DNA of 54,613 nucleotides from Collinsella sp. (lineage in GTDB: Bacteria > Actinomycetota > Coriobacteriia > Coriobacteriales > Coriobacteriaceae). Positions 18,302 to 26,159 of the stretch are shown piece by piece. A program made the translations under genes and the position numbers. The notes under the pieces are model-generated. The model made no database searches. It saw nothing but the letters and a program-made list of their open reading frames with translations, and was not told the origin of the DNA. Each line of letters starts with the position of its first letter. Within the stretch, counting starts at the first letter, position 1. Location: contig JAGZQO010000024.1 in the NCBI GenBank assembly GCA_018382125.1, positions 1-54,613 on the forward strand, read 5' to 3'.

Positions 18302-19420
18302 GTGCGAAACATCGCATCGCGGGACGAGTATGTGCCGCAGCATGGCAGCAGATATAAGACGAAGGGCACGTCTTCGCGTGGCCTTGCCGGCGCTCGCATC
18401 CGCGTGAGGAAGATTGCCGCCATTGGGATGCTAACGTCGGCGGTTATTATCCTCGGAATTACCGTTAAAACCTACGCCTCGGAGCGAACGGGGCGCCCAG
18501 ATGCGTCAACGGTACAGCTGCAAAACGAGAAGGTTTCAAAGTCCAAAGCGTCGGCAGATCAAGCTCTGTCGACGGCAGATCTCAAGACGAGACTTTCGAA
18601 GGCGGACTTCAACGATATCCCTTCGGGTGATACCGTTCGGACCTTCTCGTTGGTGGATAACAAGACTCCTGCCTTGGAGGATGAGAGCCTTGCCTTGCTC
18701 CAGGATGCCCTGTGTCGGGCGCAGGAGCTGGGCGATGTGGGTGTAGTGTTCTACGACCTATCGAGCGGTAGGGGCGTGACGTATAACGCTGATGTTGAGG
18801 TGTATGGAGCGAGCAGCTACAAAGCGCTGTATGCGCTCTATATTTGCGAGACGTTGGTCGAATCGGGGCAGGTGTCGCTCGATGGGCCTTTAGCCACGTA
18901 TGGTGGTTACAGCATGGGCTGGCAGACGGTGCGCAACCTTATCGAGAATGCCGTCGTCAACTCAGACAACGATTCGTTTATCGCGTTACGCGCGGCGTTT
19001 GACCATGATGGCTATGAGGATTGGATTGCCAATCTGGGTGTTGATGACGAAACGGCACTGAATCCGATGAGTGATTTTCCGACCTACTGCCCGCGCACTT
19101 CTGCGAGGTTATGGCGTGAGATGAGCGAGTATCTGAGCATGGATACCGAGACTTCACAGTGGTTGTCGGGCCTTCTGGCATCAACATCGCGCTCGTTTAT
19201 TCGCGATGGCATTGCGGACGAGCAGGTTTTGGTGCGCAACAAGGCAGGCTGGATTAGCGAGGATGGTTACTACTCGACATGCGATGCGGGCCTTATCGAC
19301 ATCGATGGCTGTACCTATGTCATGGGTATCATGACATCGATGCCGTGGAGCGACCGCTCGAGCGAGGTTACGGCCGCGATTGCAAAGGCTCTGTTTGATA
19401 CGCGAGCTGCACTGGCTTAG
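18302..19420 (+). CDS. membrane-anchored serine hydrolase, class A beta-lactamase fold
   Basis: This 372-aa protein has a basic N-terminus and one membrane segment (about residues 38-58, IAAIGMLTSAVIILGITV). A linker and an extracytoplasmic beta-lactamase-type domain follow. Visible active-site motifs are SxxK (SSYK, Ser171/Lys174), SDN (221-223) and KAGW (314-317, in place of KTG). This is a penicillin-recognising fold. The substrate could be a beta-lactam, but cell-wall peptides or no hydrolysis at all are equally possible. The start is GTG 18302 with CAGGAG six bases upstream; an in-frame ATG at 18263 lacks a ribosome site. There is no obvious link to its neighbours. Confidence 0.75.
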   Translation: MRNIASRDEYVPQHGSRYKTKGTSSRGLAGARIRVRKIAAIGMLTSAVIILGITVKTYASERTGRPDASTVQLQNEKVSKSKASADQALSTADLKTRLSKADFNDIPSGDTVRTFSLVDNKTPALEDESLALLQDALCRAQELGDVGVVFYDLSSGRGVTYNADVEVYGASSYKALYALYICETLVESGQVSLDGPLATYGGYSMGWQTVRNLIENAVVNSDNDSFIALRAAFDHDGYEDWIANLGVDDETALNPMSDFPTYCPRTSARLWREMSEYLSMDTETSQWLSGLLASTSRSFIRDGIADEQVLVRNKAGWISEDGYYSTCDAGLIDIDGCTYVMGIMTSMPWSDRSSEVTAAIAKALFDTRAALA

Positions 19421-19498
19421 CGTGTTCGTTTGACGAGGTCAAACAAAATGCTGGTACCATACCGTGGTTGAGAATTTCGAATAGGTTTGGGGAATGGC

Positions 19499-20239
19499 AT
19501 GGCTACCATTGCGATTATCGGTGCGCTCGAAAAAGAGATCATGCAGATTAAGGAAGAGCTGAGCGACGTTTGCGAGGCACGGGAGGCAGGCTTGACCGTT
19601 GTGAGCGGTGAGCTCGACGGCCTGACAGTTGTCGCCACAACGGCGGGCATGGGCACGGTGAACGCCGCCGCTGCAACACAGCACCTCATTAGCAAGTATG
19701 CTCCGCAGGCTGTTGTGTTTTCGGGCATTGCGGGCGGTTTGAACCCCAAGCTCCATATCGACGACGTGGTCATTGGCAAACGCCTACGCTATCTGGATAC
19801 CGATACCGCGCTTATCGCCGAGTCCGCACCGGGGCTCGAGGAGTTTGGCTCGACGCCCGCGCTGGTCGATATTGCCGCCGACGTGCTTGCTGAGCGTGGG
19901 TTTGTTGACGCTTCGAAAAATGCAGTCGCTTCGAACGAGGGCACCAAGCAGTTCCTGGTCGGCACGATTGCCACGGGTAACCGCTTTGTGACGGGCGCTA
20001 CCATGCGCAACGACGCTATCGAGGCGACGCATGCCGATTGTGTCGGCATGGAGGGCGCGGCAATTGCCCATGTCGCAACCAAAAATGGTGTCGATTGCCT
20101 GGTGTTGCGCGCTATCAGCGATAATTGTGACGAGGCGTACGATGCGATTTGCGACCGCGAGTTCGACCTGTTCGAGTATGCCCGTACCGCGAGTGGCATT
20201 ACGCTCGATATCGTTCGCCGTATCGCTGCTATCTATTAG
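19499..20239 (+). CDS. mtnN: 5'-methylthioadenosine/S-adenosylhomocysteine nucleosidase
   Basis: This 246-aa enzyme of the Pfs/MtnN family hydrolyses MTA and SAH to adenine and a thioribose, recycling methionine and removing SAM by-products. Visible signatures are IGALEKEI near the start (catalytic Glu), FSGIAGGLNPKL, VGMEGAAIAHVA and LRAISDNCDE with the catalytic Asp. The usual EMEGAA is GMEGAA here. ATG 19499 follows TTTGGGGA; the TTG four codons earlier is rejected. In a SAM-radical organism this also clears 5'-deoxyadenosine. Confidence 0.9.
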   Translation: MATIAIIGALEKEIMQIKEELSDVCEAREAGLTVVSGELDGLTVVATTAGMGTVNAAAATQHLISKYAPQAVVFSGIAGGLNPKLHIDDVVIGKRLRYLDTDTALIAESAPGLEEFGSTPALVDIAADVLAERGFVDASKNAVASNEGTKQFLVGTIATGNRFVTGATMRNDAIEATHADCVGMEGAAIAHVATKNGVDCLVLRAISDNCDEAYDAICDREFDLFEYARTASGITLDIVRRIAAIY

Positions 20240-20277
20240 CGCGCTCTTTTGTAAGAACCTACGACCAAGGAGTGTCC

Positions 20278-20868
20278 ATGGCCGATTCCATTAACTACCA
20301 GCTTGCCAAGTTCGTCGCCAGCTATGGCAAGGTTTCGCAGATTCCCGAGTCCACCTGCCCTGAGGTGAGCTTCGTCGGCCGCTCCAACGTGGGCAAGTCG
20401 TCGATCATGAACAAGCTTTTTGGCCGCAAGAACCTCGTCAAGGTCTCGAGCACACCGGGCAAGACGAGCAACATCAACTTCTTTGAGGCTGACGACGTGC
20501 ACTTCGTCGACCTGCCGGGCTATGGCTTCGCCCGTCGTTCCAAGGCCGAGCGTGACCGCTGGGCCGAGCTTATCGGCGACTTCTTCGACTCGGAGCGCAG
20601 CTTTAACCTGGTCGTGTCGCTGGTGGATATTCGTCACGACCCCAGCAAGCTCGATCATGACATGATCGACTACCTGCAGGGCAACGAGTTCAACTTTATC
20701 GTCTGCCTCACCAAGGCCGACAAGCTCAGCCGCACCCAGCAGGCCCGCCAGGCAGCAGCCATCAAAAAGCAGCTCAACGTTCCGGCCGAGAACGTGATCA
20801 TCACAAGCTCCCAGACCGGTACCGGCATCGACGAACTCAAAAAGCGCATCGCCGAGGCCTGCCTCTAA
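20278..20868 (+). CDS. engB: ribosome biogenesis GTPase EngB (YsxC/YihA)
   Basis: This 196-aa single-domain GTPase has G1 GRSNVGKSS, the switch STPGKTSNINFF, G3 DLPGYGFARRS, G4 TKADK and a final ITSSQTGTGIDEL (G5 region). The family helps assemble the large ribosomal subunit. The ATG at 20278 has CAAGGAGTGTCC before it. It lies 38 bases after the nucleosidase and is probably co-transcribed with it. Confidence 0.95.
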   Translation: MADSINYQLAKFVASYGKVSQIPESTCPEVSFVGRSNVGKSSIMNKLFGRKNLVKVSSTPGKTSNINFFEADDVHFVDLPGYGFARRSKAERDRWAELIGDFFDSERSFNLVVSLVDIRHDPSKLDHDMIDYLQGNEFNFIVCLTKADKLSRTQQARQAAAIKKQLNVPAENVIITSSQTGTGIDELKKRIAEACL

Positions 20869-20900
20869 TCAGGCCTAACCTTTCAAAAGCCCCTATTTGT

Positions 20901-20943
20901 ATCACCCCAGTGATAGTTATTGGTAAACTATCACTGGGGTGAT
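20901..20943. promoter_or_regulatory. palindromic operator/terminator before the toxin-antitoxin pair
   Basis: Perfect 18-bp arms ATCACCCCAGTGATAGTT and AACTATCACTGGGGTGAT surround seven bases. Each arm itself contains a small palindrome (ATCAC CCCA GTGAT). A T-run follows, so it can act as the engB terminator. Its position 20 bases before the toxin start also suits binding by the HTH partner. Confidence 0.6.
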
Positions 20944-20963
20944 ATTTTTGTTTGGAGGTCGAT

Positions 20964-21647
20964 ATGGAGCTTTGGCACGGGTCGGAGGTTGTTGTCGAGC
21001 AACCGTCGTTGGATAAATGCAGACAATTCAATGACTATGGGTGTGGGTTTTATTGCACGCCACATGAGGAAATGGCAATGGAGTGGGCATGTCGGACTGA
21101 GTCTGATGGCATTGCAAATCGATATGAGCTCGATATGGATGGTCTCGCAGTCTTGGATTTGGAGTCCGGGGAGTTTTCAATTCTCAATTGGCTTGCGATT
21201 TTGGCTAACAATAGGGAGTTCAATGTTTCGACACCGCTGGCGCGCGAAGGACTTCGCTATCTGCTGGATAACTGCCTGATTGATATTTCTCCCTATGACG
21301 TAATTCGAGGTTATCGCGCCGACGACTCCTATTTTTCGTTTGCAAGACAGTTTGTCAGCGGCATGATCTCGCTCAGGCAATTGCAGCGCATTATGCGTTT
21401 GGGCGATTTGGGCATTCAATATGCGCTCATGAGTGAGCGCGCGTTCTCGGCGATCAGGTTCCGCGATTGGAAACAGGCCTCGGGAGCCGAGTTTTATCCC
21501 AAACGATTTGAGCGAGAACAGAACGCTCGACGTAAGTACCTGGATACGGTAAACGGATTTGACTCTGATGGTGTTGACATTAGGGATTTGATGGCAGGGA
21601 GGGTTGATTTAAATGATCCAAGAGTTAACGGATTGTGGGCCGAGTAG
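20964..21647 (+). CDS. DUF3990-like putative ADP-ribosyltransferase-fold toxin
   Basis: This 227-aa protein begins MELWHGSEVVVEQP and continues with DYGCGFYCTPHEEMAMEWA. The pattern LWHGS ... FGxGFYxT ... A..WA is that of DUF3990, which I believe belongs to the ADP-ribosyl clan. His5 and Tyr30 would correspond to the H and Y of the H-Y-E group. The rest (LAREGLRYLLDNCLID..., YDVIRGYRADDSYFSFARQF, YALMSERAF) also fits that family. The start is ATG 20964 after GGAGG. The stop overlaps the downstream HTH gene by 35 bases. That overlap and the palindromic operator upstream suggest a toxin-antitoxin module. Base composition is lower in G+C than the flanking genes, hinting at transfer. Confidence 0.65.
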   Translation: MELWHGSEVVVEQPSLDKCRQFNDYGCGFYCTPHEEMAMEWACRTESDGIANRYELDMDGLAVLDLESGEFSILNWLAILANNREFNVSTPLAREGLRYLLDNCLIDISPYDVIRGYRADDSYFSFARQFVSGMISLRQLQRIMRLGDLGIQYALMSERAFSAIRFRDWKQASGAEFYPKRFEREQNARRKYLDTVNGFDSDGVDIRDLMAGRVDLNDPRVNGLWAE

Positions 21648-22311
21648 GACATACCCCGTCTACTACCTCGAGGATGCAATGAACAACCTCGGCGACTGCT
21701 TTGACTATGCCGTTAACGATTATGGAGCAGAAGGATCGGAAGTTGCTGAACTCTTTTGCCTGAGCGGCGTAGCTCGCGAATTCGAACGCGGCAACGCATG
21801 GGTCGTATCGGGAAAATCGGGCGTTGAGCTGTTCGCGCTTATCGCTGAAAGGTCCGGCTATCAGAGCGGGTCTATACCGGATCGCACCTATCGTTTTGAG
21901 AAGACGCCAGAGTATTGGACAGGCTGGATACTGGCATATCTGCAGTGGCGTTTAGGGGAGTCTTTCGAAGACCTGCTGCATGTCGTTCCGTTTGACGCAC
22001 TGTGCAGTCTGTACTATCCCTGGCACGAAGCCTCGGAGGAACGCGTGGCTCGCCTCGTCTGCGATATGGCGAAAAAAGCGTCCAGGCAAACCAAACTTGC
22101 GTTAGCAAGAAAGAAGCTTAAGAAAACCCAACAAGACCTAGCATACGAATCGGGTGTGTCACTCCGCTCAATCCAAATGTACGAGCAGCGCCAGAGAAAC
22201 ATCAATGAAGCTTCGGTAACAAGCGTAAGAGCCATAGCAAAAGCCCTCCACTGCAACATCGAAGATCTCCTAGAGCCAGTCTTCGAATACAAAGAAACCA
22301 GCGCCGCCTAA
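21613..22311 (+). CDS. HTH antitoxin-like protein with N-terminal domain resembling DUF3791
   Basis: This 232-aa protein ends in a Cro/C1-type helix-turn-helix (KLKKTQQDLAYESGVSLRSIQMYEQ, residues about 168-192, in two motifs) followed by ALHCNIEDLLEPVFEY. The N-terminal half has DCFDYAVNDYGAEGSEVAEL and FCLSGVAREFERG. It resembles DUF3791, the small partner usually found before DUF3990. If so, this is a fusion of that partner with a DNA-binding domain and a middle segment (YWTGWILAYLQWRLGESFEDLL). Such proteins typically neutralise the toxin and autorepress through an upstream palindrome. The start ATG at 21613 has GGGAGGG upstream and lies inside the toxin gene. The DUF3791 relation is by eye only. 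Confidence 0.65.
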   Translation: MIQELTDCGPSRTYPVYYLEDAMNNLGDCFDYAVNDYGAEGSEVAELFCLSGVAREFERGNAWVVSGKSGVELFALIAERSGYQSGSIPDRTYRFEKTPEYWTGWILAYLQWRLGESFEDLLHVVPFDALCSLYYPWHEASEERVARLVCDMAKKASRQTKLALARKKLKKTQQDLAYESGVSLRSIQMYEQRQRNINEASVTSVRAIAKALHCNIEDLLEPVFEYKETSAA

Positions 22312-22459
22312 ACCAATATATTGCCAAGGTTTGTATCTAGTAAGCGCTCCTTACCAGCAAGAGTCCCTACCATTAGATAGCGGCTTAAAGGGCCGAAATC
22401 GTATGAATGGCATTGCGACTTCCAAATGGGTGACTGCTGCTTGAAAAGCTATAGAAATA

Positions 22460-22479
22460 GGGGCCGATTTAACGGCCCC
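22460..22479 (-). terminator. terminator of the small membrane peptide transcript
   Basis: On the minus strand GGGGCC GTTAAATC GGCCCC is followed by TATTTCTATA. It lies 35 bases after the stop of the 34-aa gene. The gap 22312-22459 contains no gene that I can support. Confidence 0.65.
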
Positions 22480-22513
22480 AAGCATCGCATAAATGGCATA
22501 TACGTTTTATCAA

Positions 22514-22618
22514 CTATTTCTTGTTTTTAACCCATTTGCAGATACGCCAAATAAGCACTCCGACGAGAATCCAAACGAGAGCGATCATAATGTCTGAGCG
22601 TGCAGGAATTGGGATCAT
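22514..22618 (-). CDS. 34-aa single-pass membrane peptide
   Basis: The frame reads MIPIPARSDIMIALVWIL then VGVLIWRICKWVKNKK and ends at TAG. There is one hydrophobic helix (residues about 10-25) and a strongly basic C-terminus. A GAGGAAG ribosome site stands four bases before the ATG. It starts 24 bases after the stop of the secreted-protein gene and is followed by a terminator, so the two look like one operon. The shape fits a small membrane peptide (holin-like, type I toxin-like or regulatory). No family was recognised. Confidence 0.6.
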   Translation of the reverse strand: MIPIPARSDIMIALVWILVGVLIWRICKWVKNKK

Positions 22619-22642
22619 TGAACTTCCTCAATTGATGTGAGT

Positions 22643-23158
22643 CTAGTTTGCATAGGTGTGGAACGTGCTGCCTTCCATGGTCGCTTGAAACACGGCGATA
22701 CCGGACGTCATCCCCATCGATTCATAGTTGAGTCGATATGTCGCCTGTTTCGAGTTCCATATAAAGGACTCGTTAGTTACCGTACAGCCGATAGTCGTAT
22801 AGTTTTGTCCCCAAGCGCTGGTAATGAGCGAGTTCGCTATCTTGATCTTGAATTCGCGATAAATAAAAGGACTGTTGTAATAGATAGTCCAAGTTCCAGA
22901 TGCGTTGTTGTAGTAACTGTCCCATATCAGGCTGGGCTCATTGGTTTTTTTAATTCCTATTACTGCAACGGTCCCATCCTTAAGCTTGATTTGATGAGAC
23001 TGCTCGGGACCTTTCGTTAAATCAAAATCTTGGGTTGCGCCAGAAATTGCGACAGCATCGCTTTCTGCAGCATAAGCAGTCGAAGGGCTAAACGAGAAAC
23101 ATATCGGTAATATCAAAAGTATCGAGAGGAAAAACGAAGCTTTGAGTGTGCGTAACAC
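22643..23158 (-). CDS. secreted protein, possibly DUF5626-like
   Basis: This protein of about 171 aa has a clear signal peptide (LRTLKASFFLSILLILPICF, then a likely cleavage after TAYA). The mature ~137 residues are beta-rich with a segment GTWTIYYNSPFIYREFKIKI and ANSLITSAWG. That reminds me of DUF5626 proteins found in Gram-positive bacteria; the match is tentative. The start is a GTG: either at 23158, with GAGGTGG at good spacing, or at 23167, directly on that site. The first is preferred. It is followed by the 34-aa membrane peptide. The function is unknown. Confidence 0.7.
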   Translation of the reverse strand: MLRTLKASFFLSILLILPICFSFSPSTAYAAESDAVAISGATQDFDLTKGPEQSHQIKLKDGTVAVIGIKKTNEPSLIWDSYYNNASGTWTIYYNSPFIYREFKIKIANSLITSAWGQNYTTIGCTVTNESFIWNSKQATYRLNYESMGMTSGIAVFQATMEGSTFHTYAN

Positions 23159-23234
23159 TTTGACCACCTCTATACTGCGATGCCTAGTTAAATAGTAGCA
23201 TAGATAAACAGTTTATTATGTAACTTAAAAAGCC

Positions 23235-23455
23235 CCTATCTGCCCGGCGCCCCTTCAAAGCGTGGGTTCCTGTAGACATCCTCAGCAAGGTAAACGCAGG
23301 GATGGTCGGGGTGTTCCCCTCAAAATTATTCCGCAGCGCGAAGGCCTCTCGTCCGTGGCTCCGTTGGAGCACAAGATTAAATCAGCGAATGCGATTATCC
23401 TTTCGAGGCTGCGCAGGCCCCCAAGGGGGCCGGTGAGAGCAATGAGGCAGGGCGC
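23235..23455. ncRNA. possible structured non-coding RNA (strand uncertain)
   Basis: No gene fits this ~220-base gap. The two ends can pair (GGCGCC near 23248, GGGCGC ending near 23455). Further complementary blocks lie inside, such as GCTCC GTT GGAGC, GGCCCCC / GGGGGCC and CGCAG/CTGCG with CCTCG/CGAGG. The overall shape, one long rod with bulges, recalls 6S RNA, but no family consensus was recognised. It abuts the thrB stop codon and precedes the secreted-protein gene on the minus strand. Confidence 0.3.
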
Positions 23456-24336
23456 TACAGGTACTCGATTTGAGCGCCATCGGTGTCGCACGTCAGAATA
23501 TGCGTGGCGCACTTGGGGAACTGCTCGCGCAGCTTGACCTGCAGGAACTTTGCCACGATGGTGTCGTCGGTCACAGCCATGAGGGTCGAGCCCGAGCCGC
23601 TAATCCAGATGGTTTTAGCGCCGCCGTTAAGGCAGGTGTCGCGCACGGCGTTGTAGTCGGGAATCAGGCGGCGACGATAGGGCTCCTGAATGCGGTCGTC
23701 ATTAGCGGCGGCAATCAGGTCAAGGTCGCCGGTCTCCAGGCCGCGCGTCATGCCGGCGATGCGGCCCATTTGCCATACGGCGGTGGAGAGTGGAATCTCC
23801 TGCGGCACGACCTTGCGCGCCTCGCTCGTATGTACCTCGTAGGGCGGAATCACGGTAATAAAACGCAAGCGATCGCTCGCCTCGTAGCGCAGACATTGGG
23901 GGAGCGAATCGGTCGGCGTAAAGGAGCAGACGGCGCCGCCAAGGATGGCGGGAGCGACGTTATCAGGATGCCCCTCGACTTCGGTGGCAATGCGAACAAG
24001 CTCGGCACGGTCGACGGTGTGGCCCGTCAGTGCGGCGGCTGCCATGATGCCGGCGACGACGCAGGTGGAGCTGGAGCCCAGGCCGCGGGCGACGGGCACG
24101 TCGGTCTGGATGTCGATAGCGACGGGGAAGGCCGGCTCGCCCCATGCGGCCAGCGCATCGACAAAGCTCACATAGACCAGGTTATTCTCGTTTTGGAACT
24201 CCTTGGGGCAGCCCGTGATGGTGAGCTTGTCGGCGCGCTCGAAGGTGAAGTGCGAGTAGAGGCTGACGGCCATGCCGAGGGTGTCGTAGCCGATGCCTAG
24301 GTTGGCGCTGGTTGCTGGGACGGTGATTTTGATCAT
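23455..24336 (-). CDS. thrB: homoserine kinase
   Basis: This 293-aa GHMP kinase begins MIKITVPATSANLGIGYDTLG. It contains the ATP-binding motif PVARGLGSSSTCVVAG and a late GGAKTIWISGSGSTLMAV segment, as in ThrB. It phosphorylates homoserine for threonine synthase, whose gene lies just upstream on the same strand. The start is ATG 24336 behind AGGAGG; the frame continues upstream into the inverted repeat, without conservation. A terminator and a long palindrome separate it from thrC, so it may have its own promoter. Confidence 0.95.
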   Translation of the reverse strand: MIKITVPATSANLGIGYDTLGMAVSLYSHFTFERADKLTITGCPKEFQNENNLVYVSFVDALAAWGEPAFPVAIDIQTDVPVARGLGSSSTCVVAGIMAAAALTGHTVDRAELVRIATEVEGHPDNVAPAILGGAVCSFTPTDSLPQCLRYEASDRLRFITVIPPYEVHTSEARKVVPQEIPLSTAVWQMGRIAGMTRGLETGDLDLIAAANDDRIQEPYRRRLIPDYNAVRDTCLNGGAKTIWISGSGSTLMAVTDDTIVAKFLQVKLREQFPKCATHILTCDTDGAQIEYL

Positions 24337-24350
24337 GTGGGTCCTCCTGG

Positions 24351-24462
24351 GCGGGTCTGGCCGTTTAGTTCGCTGCTCGGGCAGTCCTGGCTCGCTCGGA
24401 AAGCACATTAAGTGCTTTCCGGCTCGTGCGGAACTCGCGACGAACTAAACGGCCAGACCCGC
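24351..24462. repeat. 112-bp nested inverted repeat between thrC and thrB
   Basis: Perfect 22-bp outer arms (24351-24372 and 24441-24462, containing GGGTCTGGCCGTTTAGTT and its complement) enclose a second perfect 10-bp hairpin, CGGAAAGCAC / GTGCTTTCCG. It lies just before the thrB ribosome site. The two-level cruciform layout matches other intergenic elements in this window. Confidence 0.8.
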
Positions 24463-24491
24463 TCGCATGCTCGTCATTATCCCGAAAGCTA

Positions 24492-24528
24492 AATAAAAAG
24501 AAGGTGCGCCGGCTTTCGCCGGCGCCTT
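24492..24528 (-). terminator. intrinsic terminator of thrC
   Basis: On the minus strand AAGGCGCCGGC GAAA GCCGGCGCACCTT is followed by CTTTTTATTT. It lies 11 bases past the thrC stop. Confidence 0.88.
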
Positions 24529-24538
24529 ATAAGGGGTT

Positions 24539-26056
24539 TTAGTTGGTAGTCATCTTTTTTGCTGCAGACTCGACGTAGTTGGCCATGTCGGCTACGTCGC
24601 AGACGTCTTCGAAGCGGACAGGCTTGGACTCAAGCTCGGCGAGTTGGACCGGGGCGACCGTGTTGGTGGCCTGCTCGAGTACACGCATAGCCTCAAAATC
24701 ATCCTCGGGAACGTCGAGGCCCAGGGCGTCGCAGCAGGCGCGCGGGAACTTGTAGGGGCTGGCGGTCGAAAGCAGCACGCGGGCCTTGGCGCCCTCGGCG
24801 GGAGCGACCTTTTCAAAGACGTGATAGCCGCAAGCGGTGTGCGGGTCGATCACGTAGCCGTTGGCGTCCCAGCAACTCTTGATGGCAGCGCGGACCTCGT
24901 CCTCGCTGGCCCAGCCGCAGCCAAAGACGCTCTGAATCTTGGCCAGCAGCTCGGCGGGTACCTCGTAGCGACCGGTCTGTGCCAACTGCTCCATAAGGCC
25001 GGCAACGAGTTCGCAGTCGCCATCGGACAGGAAGTACAGCATGCGCTCCAGGTTAGAGCTGATGAGGATGTCCATCGACGGCGAGATGGTCGTGAAGAAC
25101 GGGCGGTTACGGTCGTAGACGCCGGTGGTCAGGAAGTCGGCAAGCACGTTGTTCTTGTCGCTCGCGACGATGAGCTTGGCGACGGGCAGGCCCATGCGCT
25201 TGGCGTAGTAGCCGGCCAAGATATCGCCAAAGTTGCCGGTGGGCACACAGAACTCTACGGCGTCGCCAGCCTCGATAGCGCCGGCGCGCAGCAGCTGCGC
25301 ATAGGCGGCAAAGTAGTAGACGACCTGCGGTACCAGACGGCCGACGTTGATGGAGTTGGCGCTCGAAAGCACCGTGCCGGCGGCTTCCAGGCGCTCGGCA
25401 AGCTCCTTATCGGCAAAGATGCGCTTGACGGCGCTCTGGGCGTCGTCAAAGTTGCCGCGGATGCCGCAGACGGCGACGTTGTCGCCCTCCTGCGTGGACA
25501 TCTGCAGGTTCTGGACGCGGCTAACCTTGCCCTCGGGATAAAAGACGGTGATGCCCGTGCCCGGAGCGTCGGCAAAACCGGCGAGCGCAGCCTTGCCCGT
25601 GTCGCCCGACGTGGCGGTGACGATCATGATGCGCTCGGCGCCGCCGTCCTTGGCGGAAGTGCGGGCCATCAGACGGGGGAGCATCTGCAGGGCGACGTCC
25701 TTGAAGGCGCTTGTAGGGCCGCCAAAGAGTTCCATCACATAGGTCTGAGGGGCGTCAACACCCGGCGCAGCGTCGAGTTTGACGAGCGGCGTAACCTCTT
25801 CACTCGCGAACGTGCCGCGGTATGCCTCGTCGACACACGCCGAAATTTCTTCGGCCGTGTAATCATTCAGTAACATTCCCAACACATCTTGAGCGATTTC
25901 AAAGTACGATTTAGCTGCAAGCGAGCTGATATCGACCTGCTGGGTGCCGAGCTCGTCCGAGACAAACAAACCCCCGTCGGGAGCGATGCCGGTACGGATT
26001 GCCACCTTACTTGAGCACGATAAAGTGCGTCCTCGTGTACTATGATAAGTTCCCAT
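24539..26056 (-). CDS. thrC: threonine synthase
   Basis: This 505-aa PLP enzyme converts O-phosphohomoserine to threonine. The PLP lysine is in GGPTSAFKDVALQ (Lys119). The phosphate-binding and cofactor segments are TATSGDTGKAALAGF and VPTGNFGDILAGYYA. The N-terminus YHSTRGRTL fits bacterial ThrC of the longer type. The start is ATG 26056 behind GAGGAGC; the longer frame to 26101 is unlikely. It is transcribed divergently from the aspartokinase gene, sharing a 103-base promoter region, and is followed by its own terminator and then thrB. Confidence 0.95.
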   Translation of the reverse strand: MGTYHSTRGRTLSCSSKVAIRTGIAPDGGLFVSDELGTQQVDISSLAAKSYFEIAQDVLGMLLNDYTAEEISACVDEAYRGTFASEEVTPLVKLDAAPGVDAPQTYVMELFGGPTSAFKDVALQMLPRLMARTSAKDGGAERIMIVTATSGDTGKAALAGFADAPGTGITVFYPEGKVSRVQNLQMSTQEGDNVAVCGIRGNFDDAQSAVKRIFADKELAERLEAAGTVLSSANSINVGRLVPQVVYYFAAYAQLLRAGAIEAGDAVEFCVPTGNFGDILAGYYAKRMGLPVAKLIVASDKNNVLADFLTTGVYDRNRPFFTTISPSMDILISSNLERMLYFLSDGDCELVAGLMEQLAQTGRYEVPAELLAKIQSVFGCGWASEDEVRAAIKSCWDANGYVIDPHTACGYHVFEKVAPAEGAKARVLLSTASPYKFPRACCDALGLDVPEDDFEAMRVLEQATNTVAPVQLAELESKPVRFEDVCDVADMANYVESAAKKMTTN

Positions 26057-26159
26057 ATAACACTGCTCCTCGGATGCCTTGGTCCCAATCGGTGAAACCA
26101 TGGTATCAGAGCACGCAAAATAGGTTCGCAGAGGCTTTTAGAAAGGTAACCTCCAGCCC

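Noticed and set aside
23235..23455. tmRNA, RNase P RNA or SRP RNA in the structured gap
   Set aside because: None of the conserved sequence blocks of these RNAs is present on either strand.
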